Shown piece by piece: positions 57,571 through 64,000 of a DNA stretch of 64,000 bases (within the stretch, counting starts at the first letter, position 1; each line of letters opens with the position of its first letter). A model generated the notes under the pieces. That model made no database searches and had not been told where the DNA came from. It worked only from the letters and a program-made list of their open reading frames with translations. The position numbers and the translations under genes were made by a program. Origin of the DNA: Thiorhodovibrio frisius. GTDB taxonomy: Bacteria; Pseudomonadota; Gammaproteobacteria; Chromatiales; Chromatiaceae. The stretch is taken from contig NZ_CP121471.1 in assembly GCF_033954835.1 (NCBI RefSeq), forward strand, positions 4,148,501 through 4,212,500, given 5' to 3'.

Positions 57571-59439
57571 ATGACCACTGACTCAGCGCACCTTTGCCCC
57601 GGCTGCTTCGCCGCTACTGCAGGTGCCAATCCCTGCCCCCACTGCGGTTATGACGAACAGGTGCCGCGTGGGCCGCTCGTTCTACCTCACCATAGGCTGC
57701 TCAATGGCCAGTTTCTCGTTGGCCGCGTGCTCGGTAGGCCGGGTGGGTTTGGCATTACCTATCTGGCTTGGGACCAACAGCTACATACGCGCGTAGCGAT
57801 TAAGGAATACCTCCCGCGCGATCTGGCCGGGCGTGATATGGACAAGAGCACGATCGCCGCCCACTCAGTAGAAGATGCCGAGCTGTTCCGCTACGGCCTC
57901 GATCAGTTCCTGCGCGAGGCACGCACGCTTGCCCAGCTCGATCATCCGAACATCGTTCGGGTACGCCAGTTCTTCGAGGCGAATGGCACCGCCTACCTGG
58001 TGATGGACTACTACGATGGCGTGTCCCTAGCTGAGTACCTAGACCAACAGGGTGGCAAGTTACCAGAGCAGGCCGCCGTTCAGCTCATGCTGCCGATTCT
58101 CGATGGGCTACGTGCGGTGCACGCCAAGGGCTTCCTGCACCGCGATGTAAAGCCGCAGAACATCTATCTGGCCAAGACCGACACCGGCGGCACGCGCCCG
58201 ATCCTGCTGGACTTCGGTGCCGCGCGCCAAGCAATGGGCGAGCGCAGCCGCTCGCTATCAGTGGTAGTCAGCGCTGGCTATGCACCGTTCGAGCAATACC
58301 AGCGCAAAGGCCAGCAAGGGCCTTGGACTGACATCTATTCAGCAGCGGCGGTGCTTTATAAAGCCGTGACAGGCGTCGAGCCGCCTGAAGCTACAGAGCG
58401 CATGAGCGCGGACGAACTCAAACCGGCCAGCGACTTTGGCGTCTCTCTGGCTCTCAGTAAGGCGCTTACTTCGGCGCTAGCGGTTACCCCCTCAGATCGG
58501 CCTCAAACAGCGCAAGCAATCCAAGACCAAATAAAGCCGAAAGATCCAGAGCATCGTATAGATAATGCGCCTTCCTACCCCAAAGATGAAGTCACACCCT
58601 CAAGGACATTTTCCAAGAGCAATGTTGGTGCTCGCAAAGCCAAGCGCGAGGAAGCTAACGAAAACGAAATCCCTTTGACTGACTTTGCTCAAATAAAAGG
58701 CATACCAGAAGCCAAGGTTATCAATATGATACGAGATGGCTTCTATATTGGTCGCTTGGTGAACGGATCGTGGTTTGTCAGTAAGGACGAGTTAGACCCA
58801 ACAGAAGATACGTACCCCTATAGCTTGAACTTACGGGGCAATCAGAATGGCCACTCAAGCCTCTATGAAAGTGAATTTACTTCAGAGAATTTCCAAAGCG
58901 AGATTCCAGTCAAAAAGTTCGCGGGACTCAAGGGACTTACCGAAGCTAAAGTGATCGATATGATTCGAGATGGATTCTATGAGGGCCGCCTGATCGATGG
59001 GGAATGGTTTGTAAGCAAAGAAGAAATCAAGCAAGAGAGCAGAAATGACACGAGAGGAAAACTCAAACACTATAAAATCTTTATCTCCCACACAGGGAAG
59101 ATTGAGGCGGTCAAGCAAGGTTGGTCATGGCCAGCCTTCTGTTTCGGGGGATTCTGGGCGTTTTTCAAGAAACTCTGGGTTATTGGAATATTATACTTTG
59201 TTGGATTCTTTACTCTTGGGTTAATTGAAGGCGCTTTGGAAGCCGAGCCTATCGTCGGGGCTGGGCCGCCACCTGACACTCTATACTCCTTGATTAGTAT
59301 CGGCATAGCGCTTCTTTTTGGCGGACTAGGAAACCAATGGAGAGAAAAAAATCTCAGCTCAAAAGGTTTCGAGCCGAAAGATACGATTAGCGCCAAGAAT
59401 GCCATGAAGGCAATAGCAACGTGGAAGAAAACAAGCTGA
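57571..59439 (+). CDS. Zinc-ribbon Ser/Thr kinase with HTH-like repeats and DUF2628 membrane domain (kinase 2)
   Basis: A 622-residue protein. The zinc ribbon (C9, C12, C22, C25) and kinase (48-325; Lys78, Asp192, DFG 214-216) closely match kinase 1. After a linker there are two similar modules at 367-408 and 444-486 (DFAQIKGIPEAKVINMIRDG and KFAGLKGLTEAKVIDMIRDG, each ending in WFVSK-E/D-E) that resemble excisionase-type winged helices. Residues 498-585 match DUF2628 with two or three membrane helices (AFCFGGFWAFFKKLW; LISIGIALLFGGLG). ATG 57571 aligns with the other kinases. From about 58.5 kb the DNA is visibly more AT-rich than the kinase part, suggesting a separately acquired tail. Confidence 0.9.
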   Translation: MTTDSAHLCPGCFAATAGANPCPHCGYDEQVPRGPLVLPHHRLLNGQFLVGRVLGRPGGFGITYLAWDQQLHTRVAIKEYLPRDLAGRDMDKSTIAAHSVEDAELFRYGLDQFLREARTLAQLDHPNIVRVRQFFEANGTAYLVMDYYDGVSLAEYLDQQGGKLPEQAAVQLMLPILDGLRAVHAKGFLHRDVKPQNIYLAKTDTGGTRPILLDFGAARQAMGERSRSLSVVVSAGYAPFEQYQRKGQQGPWTDIYSAAAVLYKAVTGVEPPEATERMSADELKPASDFGVSLALSKALTSALAVTPSDRPQTAQAIQDQIKPKDPEHRIDNAPSYPKDEVTPSRTFSKSNVGARKAKREEANENEIPLTDFAQIKGIPEAKVINMIRDGFYIGRLVNGSWFVSKDELDPTEDTYPYSLNLRGNQNGHSSLYESEFTSENFQSEIPVKKFAGLKGLTEAKVIDMIRDGFYEGRLIDGEWFVSKEEIKQESRNDTRGKLKHYKIFISHTGKIEAVKQGWSWPAFCFGGFWAFFKKLWVIGILYFVGFFTLGLIEGALEAEPIVGAGPPPDTLYSLISIGIALLFGGLGNQWREKNLSSKGFEPKDTISAKNAMKAIATWKKTS

Positions 59440-59541
59440 CATTGCAACTTAAATCTAAGGAAAATCAGGGAAAGACCACGTTATTCACACTTGCTCGATG
59501 AGTAAGATTTTGTTACACATCCAAATTTCTTGCATTAATTT

Positions 59542-59742
59542 ATGGGGAAAGTATTCATGACCGATTTGATTACAATTGATCTTGGCATCTGCCACGGAAA
59601 GCCTTGCATTCGTGGACTGCGCTATCCGGTCGAAAACATCCTCGAATGGCTGGCCGGCGGGATGAGAATTGATGAGATCCTGGCTCACTACGAAGATTTG
59701 ACGCGAGAAGACATCCTGGCGGCGCTCGCCTTCGCGGCTTGA
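59542..59742 (+). CDS. DUF433 antitoxin-like protein
   Basis: A 66-residue protein of the DUF433 family: CHGKPCIRGLRYPVENILEW then LAGGMRIDEILAHYEDLTRE and DILAALAFA. Such proteins are antitoxins of VapB45/PIN-like (DUF5615) toxins. The start is ATG 59542 or ATG 59557 (MTDLITIDL). No toxin follows; the next frame is an unrelated fragment, so it is orphaned. Confidence 0.85.
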   Translation: MGKVFMTDLITIDLGICHGKPCIRGLRYPVENILEWLAGGMRIDEILAHYEDLTREDILAALAFAA

Positions 59743-59761
59743 ATGACCACAGTCAAACGAT

Positions 59762-59995
59762 TTGGATCTTTGGCGGCATGATGAAGTCCATTCGTTATCC
59801 GAGGACAAAGCGATGTTGGTGGAAAATCTCGAGAACCTGGTGAAACGGGAGCGCAGTGAAGGTCGTGAGGAGTCCTCGCGCGAGACCGCACACAATCTCA
59901 TCAGACTTGGCATTTTGACCGATGTGCAGATCGCGCAGGCGACAGGTCTGCCGCTCCAGCAAGTGCAAGCGTTACATGAGAAAAACCGGCACTAG
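59762..59995 (+). pseudogene. C-terminal fragment of an Rpn/PD-(D/E)XK transposase-like nuclease
   Basis: The frame reads SLSEDKAMLVENLENLVKRE, then SSRETAHNLIRLGILTDVQI and AQATGLPLQQVQALHEK. This is the usual C-terminal tail of Rpn-like recombination-promoting nucleases of purple bacteria and cyanobacteria. The PD-(D/E)XK catalytic domain is missing. An internal ATG at 59813 exists, but expression is doubtful. Confidence 0.6.
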
Positions 59996-60005
59996 ACGCG
60001 TACTG

Positions 60006-60182
60006 ATGTCCGAGACCGAGCACGAGAGCCTGATCGAAACCCTGGATCTGCTGTCCTTGCCAGGCTTCCGAGAATCCTTCGAGCAGGCCCGAATCGAAGC
60101 GGAAAAGGGCGCGATTCGCTCTTTTGAGGACATCTTCAAGGAACCTCTGGAGCTATCGGGTTCGCTTCACGCGGCAAGCTGA
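60006..60182 (+). CDS. Short antitoxin-like protein, partner missing
   Basis: A 58-residue frame starting MSETEHESLIETLDLLSLPG and continuing FRESFEQARIEAEKGAIRSF, the pattern of small RelB/ParD-like antitoxins that wrap RelE/ParE toxins. The C-terminus SGSLHAAS leaves the pattern, and no toxin follows; the next bases hold only a short frame (KKDLETLTPKLCDKVKK). Probably a remnant. Confidence 0.5.
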   Translation: MSETEHESLIETLDLLSLPGFRESFEQARIEAEKGAIRSFEDIFKEPLELSGSLHAAS

Positions 60183-60323
60183 AAAAAGACCTCGAAACGC
60201 TCACCCCAAAGCTCTGCGACAAGGTGAAGAAGCCACCACCTTAGTCGATGCGCACGGCAACACGATGTTGCGCTAAGATACTCGACCAAGACATTTGCAC
60301 TCCGCTTTGAGGGAACCAAGAGC

Positions 60324-60902
60324 ATGCCCATGAAATCCTGCGGCAAAGGCCATTTCTACGACGACAGCGCGCATTCCACCTGCCCCTATTGCGGTGTCGA
60401 TATGGACATCGGTGCAACCGTTGGCGTCTCCAACTCGGTCGCGCAGAATGTTGAGGTGGAGGCATCGGTGACCCGAGCCGCCGGTCGCGTCGGGGCGCCG
60501 CCACAGCGTGACGATGGCGTTACCCGACACATCTGGGCCGAGAAACTCGGTGGCATCGATCCGGTTGTCGGCTGGCTGGTGTGCATTGAGGGGCCGGACA
60601 AGGGGCGGGATTTTCGCATCCATAGTGAGCGCAATTTTATTGGGCGTGCACCGACTATGGATATAGCCATTGCCGGCGATGCCAGCATTAGTCGCGAGAA
60701 TCACGCGGTGATCAGCTACAACCCGAAGAAGAACCGCTTCAGCCTCGCGCCCGGCGACAGCCGTGGGCTGGTCTATCTGAACGATGACGAAGTCCTCGCC
60801 GCCGAGGTGCTGACGGCCTATGACCGGATCGAGTTGGGCGCGAGCAAATTGCTGTTCGTGCCCTTCTGCGGCGAGCCCTTCCGCTGGTCGGATGGGGACT
60901 GA
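60324..60902 (+). CDS. Zinc-finger FHA-domain protein (FHA1)
   Basis: A 192-residue cytoplasmic protein. The N-terminus has a zinc-binding motif (CGKGHFYDDSAHSTCPYCG), then a linker, and an FHA domain (about 90-190) with FIGRAPTMDIAIAGDASIS, RENHAVISYN and GLVYLNDDEV. The Arg, Ser and His needed for phosphothreonine binding are present (GRA, SISRENH). It should read the signal from the kinases. It is followed after 12 bases by FHA2. Confidence 0.88.
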   Translation: MPMKSCGKGHFYDDSAHSTCPYCGVDMDIGATVGVSNSVAQNVEVEASVTRAAGRVGAPPQRDDGVTRHIWAEKLGGIDPVVGWLVCIEGPDKGRDFRIHSERNFIGRAPTMDIAIAGDASISRENHAVISYNPKKNRFSLAPGDSRGLVYLNDDEVLAAEVLTAYDRIELGASKLLFVPFCGEPFRWSDGD

Positions 60903-60914
60903 GGTCAGCACAAA

Positions 60915-61334
60915 TTGGCCTCGCCCACTACCAAGATCCACATCGGTCGCGATCCGCGCTGCGAGATCGCGCTCAACCATCACACCGTCAGCAGCCAGCA
61001 TGCCGAGCTGAGCTTTCTGGGCGACGGCAAACTGCTGCTCACCGACTGCCGCAGCCGCAACGGCACCTTTCTGATTGCGGCGAACGGCCAGCGTCAACGC
61101 CTGCATCAGGCTCTGGTCTCGCCCATGGATCAGGTTGATTTCGGCGAGGCACGCCTACGAGTGCGGGAGATTCTCGAAGCCTGGCGGCTTAAGTCGCCGG
61201 CTGCTGCATCCAAGACCGAGGCACCGAGTGAGCCCGAACCCACACCCGCGCCCGCACTAGGCGAGCCACTCGAACGCTGTGACTGCGGCGCCATCAAGGC
61301 GGTCGGCGGCACTTGCCCCGCCTGTGGCCAATGA
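60915..61334 (+). CDS. FHA-domain protein with C-terminal zinc ribbon (FHA2)
   Basis: A 139-residue protein. The FHA domain fills residues 5-90: IHIGRDPRCEIALNHHTVSS, QHAELSFLGDG and CRSRNGTFLIA. A Pro/Glu-rich linker leads to a C-terminal zinc ribbon (CDCGAIKAVGGTCPACGQ), mirroring the N-terminal ribbons of the kinases and FHA1. The start is TTG 60915, with GAGG ten bases upstream; no ATG gives a complete FHA domain. The stop overlaps the MotA/TolQ-like gene as ATGA. Confidence 0.85.
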   Translation: MASPTTKIHIGRDPRCEIALNHHTVSSQHAELSFLGDGKLLLTDCRSRNGTFLIAANGQRQRLHQALVSPMDQVDFGEARLRVREILEAWRLKSPAAASKTEAPSEPEPTPAPALGEPLERCDCGAIKAVGGTCPACGQ

Positions 61335-62137
61335 CCGAGCCGGCACCCCTGCCAACCGTCGTCAGCCGCGTCCCGCCGGCCTGGCTGGTGCGCGTCCTGG
61401 CGCTGCTGTGTGCCTTGATGTTCATTGCCCTGCTAAGCGTGCTGTTGTCCGCCGGCGACCCGGTCGCGGTTTTGCTGCTCGACCATCACGCGCTGCCGCC
61501 GCCCAATTCGCCTTTCGTCTACCCCTTTACCATTCAGAATCTGATGCACCTGCTGCTGTTCGCGGGCTTCGGCGAGCTGTTCTTACGCTGGCGTGCACTG
61601 CGTGACGAATCCGCACTGCTCGCCGGGCATCTGCTGCCCGAAGACCCGCGCGTGGTGCTGCAAAGCCACGACCTGCCGGCGATTCGCGCGCGCGTTGCCG
61701 GCCGCCACGATGGCGAGCAAGGCGTGCTGCCGGGGTTGATCGACCTGTGCATCCTGCAATTCCAGTCGAGTCGCTCGGTCGATCAGGTGGTCAGCGTGCT
61801 CAATTCCAGCCTGGAGTTGATCGCCCACCGGGTCGATCTGTGCTACGCCATGCTGCGCTATTTGGTTTGGGTCATCCCCACCATCGGCTTCACCGGCACC
61901 GTGATCGGCATCGCGCTGGCGCTGAATCTCATCGACCCCAGCGCTGGCACCCAGCCGCTCGGTGAGATCGCGCAAGCCCTGGGAGTCGCGTTCTACACCA
62001 CCCTGGTCGCATTGATCGAAAGCGCTATTCTGGTGCTGCTACTCAATTTGGTGCAAACGCGTGAGGAGCGGGTATTGAATCAAGCGGGACACTACACCCT
62101 GGTCAATCTCGTCAATCGGCTCTATGCCGGGCATTGA
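61331..62137 (+). CDS. MotA/TolQ/ExbB-family proton-channel protein
   Basis: A 268-residue inner-membrane protein with four helices: VRVLALLCALMFIALLSVLL, a second near FTIQNLMHLLLFAGFGELFL, and the diagnostic pair LVWVIPTIGFTGTVIGIALA and ALGVAFYTTLVALIESAILV. The pattern IP-T-x-G-F-x-G-T-V-x-G-I and the later A-x-x-T-T-x-x-A are the MotA/TolQ/ExbB signature. A cytoplasmic stretch of about 100 residues lies between helices 2 and 3. No TolR/MotB is adjacent; the best candidate partner is at 56.8 kb. It is translationally coupled to FHA2. Confidence 0.88.
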   Translation: MTEPAPLPTVVSRVPPAWLVRVLALLCALMFIALLSVLLSAGDPVAVLLLDHHALPPPNSPFVYPFTIQNLMHLLLFAGFGELFLRWRALRDESALLAGHLLPEDPRVVLQSHDLPAIRARVAGRHDGEQGVLPGLIDLCILQFQSSRSVDQVVSVLNSSLELIAHRVDLCYAMLRYLVWVIPTIGFTGTVIGIALALNLIDPSAGTQPLGEIAQALGVAFYTTLVALIESAILVLLLNLVQTREERVLNQAGHYTLVNLVNRLYAGH

Positions 62138-62142
62138 GCGCA

Positions 62143-62370
62143 ATGGAACATCGGCATTTGAATCATCAGAGGTTCACGCTCGCGGCCATTGATGACGTCA
62201 TTTCCCGCGGGAATTTCAACGACTGGGCGGAACTAAGGCGCGCCGTGCTGGCTGATTCGGCTCTGTTGAACAAGGTCGAGCGGGTATGCGGTCAGTATGC
62301 CTCGGACCCTTATGCCCAACGCCACCTATTCTGGCTGCGCTATGTCGAAGCACACCGAAAAACTGCCTGA
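62143..62370 (+). CDS. Small protein paired with nucleotidyltransferase, putative antitoxin
   Basis: A 75-residue helical protein starting MEHRHLNHQRFTLAAIDDVI with DWAELRRAVLADSALLNKVE. I do not recognise a named family, but small proteins of this kind precede AbiEii-like nucleotidyltransferases. ATG 62143 is preferred over TTG 62134, which overlaps the channel gene stop. It overlaps the next gene by 29 bases. Confidence 0.65.
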   Translation: MEHRHLNHQRFTLAAIDDVISRGNFNDWAELRRAVLADSALLNKVERVCGQYASDPYAQRHLFWLRYVEAHRKTA

Positions 62371-63034
62371 TTGGGAACAGGTACTGTCCGCGGCAGCCAG
62401 GCTTCAGCGCCTACTGCCAGAAGCCGTATTGGTCGGAGGAACCGCCGTGGCACTGGTTGCCGAGCACCGGTTTTCGCGCGATGCCGATCATGTTCTGACT
62501 GACCTCAAATTTCACTTCGACACCGTTCTTGAACAACTCGAATCGGTCGCGGGGTGGAAAACGGCCCGCGTACAGCGTCCGGTGCAGATTCTTGGCCGAC
62601 TTGACGGAATTGAGACAGGCATTAGGCAGTTGATTCGGGACGCGCCGCTTGAGACGCGGACGATTTCAATCCAAGAGCAACAAATTCGCCTACCAACGGA
62701 AGCCGAAATTCTTCGCATCAAAGGGATTCTGATCCTCAAGCGCAATGCCACGCGGGACTATCTGGACTTTGTCGCATTGGCTGATTGTATGAGTATCGAA
62801 GACCTGACCGCCGCTCTTGACCCTTTTGACCAACTCTATCCGCAGAGCAATGGGGAATCCCCTTTACAGCAGTTAGAAATTCAACTCGCCAACCCGATGC
62901 CTTATGATCTTGAAGAAACCGAGCTAGCCGAATACAAAGGGCTGAAATCACCGTGGCAAGATTGGCCGTCGGTGAAAGCCGTTTGCTCCCGAGTCGCCCT
63001 ACTGATTTTCGACCGGATTTGCGATGCGAGTTGA
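62342..63034 (+). CDS. AbiEii-like nucleotidyltransferase toxin
   Basis: A 230-residue protein of the nucleotidyltransferase AbiEii/AbiGii type. LVGGTAVALVAEHRFSRDAD contains the GG(T) and D-x-D metal motif; later conserved parts are RLPTEAEILRIKGILILKRN and TRDYLDFVALAD. Related toxins modify tRNA or abort phage infection. ATG 62342 (MSKHTEKL) is the likely start. With the upstream small protein it forms a TA pair inserted between the channel gene and kinase 3. Confidence 0.82.
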   Translation: MSKHTEKLPDWEQVLSAAARLQRLLPEAVLVGGTAVALVAEHRFSRDADHVLTDLKFHFDTVLEQLESVAGWKTARVQRPVQILGRLDGIETGIRQLIRDAPLETRTISIQEQQIRLPTEAEILRIKGILILKRNATRDYLDFVALADCMSIEDLTAALDPFDQLYPQSNGESPLQQLEIQLANPMPYDLEETELAEYKGLKSPWQDWPSVKAVCSRVALLIFDRICDAS

Positions 63035-63113
63035 TCTGGTTGTCATTAAATCCAGAATACCTGCGTAGTAAGCAATCCACCCAATCGCATTAAAACCTGC
63101 CAAGGATAGCCGC

Positions 63114-64000
63114 ATGACGGCCGCCCCGGATCAACTTTGCCCAGGTTGTTTCAAGCCAAAGGGTACCGCGAATCCCTGCCCGCACTGCGGCTTTGATGAA
63201 GCCGCCCCGCGCCCGGTGCAGGCGCTCCCGCTGCAAACACTGCTCAACAATCAGTTTGTTGTTGGCCGCGTGCTTGGCAAACCGGGCGGCTTTGGCATCA
63301 CCTATCTCGCCTGGGACCAGATGCTCGAGGCGACGGTCGCCATCAAGGAGTATCTGCCACGCGAGTTGGCCGTCCGCGCCCAGGACAGCCGCACCTTGCG
63401 TCCTCACAGTAGCGACGAAACGGAACTCTTCAGTTACGGGCTTGAGCAATTCCTGGCCGAGGCCCGCACGCTCGCCAAGCTTGATCATCCCAACCTGGTT
63501 CGCGTACGCCAGTTCTTCAAAGCAAACGGCACCGCCTATCTGGTAATGGACTACTACCAAGGCTGCTCGCTGCAAGAGCACCTCGACAGCCTGCCCGGCA
63601 GTCGCATGTCCGAGGCGGATGCGCTGGCACTGATGCAGCCGATTCTCGATGGTCTGCGCGCAGTCCATGCCGCAGGTTTTCTGCATCGGGACATCAAGCC
63701 GCAGAACATCTACCTCGCCCAGACCAATACCGGCGGCGTGCGCCCGATTCTGCTCGACTTCGGAGCCGCGCGGCAGGCGATGGGGGAGCGCTCGCGGTCA
63801 TTGTCGGTAGTGATCAGTCCGGGGTATGCCCCTTTTGAGCAGTATCATCGTAAAGGCCAGCAAGGACCGGCGACCGACATCTATGGCGCGGCAGCGGTGC
63901 TGTATCGGATGCTGACGGGATTCGTGCCGCCCGAGGCGACCGAGCGCATGGCGGGTGATGACCTGCGCCCGGCCTCCGACTTTGGTATCCGCTCACCGAT
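63114..64000 (+). CDS. Zinc-ribbon Ser/Thr kinase, partial (kinase 3)
   Basis: The gene runs off the window end; 295 codons are visible. It starts MTAAPDQLCPGCFKPKGTAN with the four-Cys zinc ribbon, then a kinase domain with GKPGGFGITYLAWD, VAIKEYLP, HRDIKPQNIY, LLDFGAARQ and SPGYAPFEQYHRKGQQ. It is closer to kinase 1 than to kinase 2 over most of its length (e.g. YYQGCSL, RTLRPHSSDE). The C-terminal domain cannot be seen. The catalytic residues are intact. Confidence 0.93.
   Translation, partial: MTAAPDQLCPGCFKPKGTANPCPHCGFDEAAPRPVQALPLQTLLNNQFVVGRVLGKPGGFGITYLAWDQMLEATVAIKEYLPRELAVRAQDSRTLRPHSSDETELFSYGLEQFLAEARTLAKLDHPNLVRVRQFFKANGTAYLVMDYYQGCSLQEHLDSLPGSRMSEADALALMQPILDGLRAVHAAGFLHRDIKPQNIYLAQTNTGGVRPILLDFGAARQAMGERSRSLSVVISPGYAPFEQYHRKGQQGPATDIYGAAAVLYRMLTGFVPPEATERMAGDDLRPASDFGIRSP

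Overview
The window looks like the chromosome of a GC-rich gammaproteobacterium. The gene orders crp/yhfA/speD/coq7, lptM-lysA-dapF-DUF484-xerC, dapA-bamC with gcvR-bcp, pilB-pilC-pilD-coaE and rpe-gph-trpE are all typical of that class. The mixture with many sensory PAS domains, toxin-antitoxin (TA) modules and zinc-ribbon Ser/Thr kinases would suit a purple sulfur bacterium (Chromatiales), but no photosynthesis or sulfur-oxidation gene is present, so that placement is inference.

Layout. 0-4.3 kb: a five-PAS hybrid histidine kinase followed by a response regulator that is cut by the window edge. 4.6-16.3 kb: housekeeping genes (trpGDC, crp, yhfA, speD, coq7, lptM, lysA, a methyltransferase, dapF, DUF484, xerC, an OmpA-type lipoprotein). 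16.3-25.3 kb: an accessory island with at least six TA modules or remnants, a full group II intron, a probable second intron relic, several broken genes, and six copies of an 85-95 bp double-hairpin repeat, five of them just downstream of a minus-strand gene. 25.6-27.7 kb: a DUF2878-DUF1295-lipocalin cluster. 27.8-52.3 kb: mostly core genes (cydDC, bamC, dapA, gcvR, bcp, PIN-PhoH, coaE, pilDCB, a NYN/cold-shock fusion, acs, HD-GYP, trpE, gph, rpe, a YkgJ cysteine-cluster protein, a phosphodiester glycosidase, ychF). 52.5-64 kb: a second accessory region with a signalling locus.

The most interesting part is 53.1-64.0 kb. It holds three paralogous zinc-ribbon Ser/Thr kinases, a membrane-anchored trypsin-like protease with a cytoplasmic FHA domain, a PP2C phosphatase, two small zinc-ribbon/FHA proteins, a MotA/TolQ/ExbB-type channel protein, and a one-TM protein that looks like a MotB/TolR partner (an Asp in the membrane helix) but ends in a DUF2135-like beta domain. 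Many of the genes overlap by 1-4 bases. I read it as a phospho-regulated, ion-driven envelope machine: kinases write and PP2C erases a phosphothreonine signal, FHA domains read it, and the channel pair and protease act at the membrane. The domain calls come from sequence motifs; the joint function is inference. The locus is interrupted by TA remnants (59.5-60.2 kb) and by a nucleotidyltransferase TA pair (62.1-63.0 kb).
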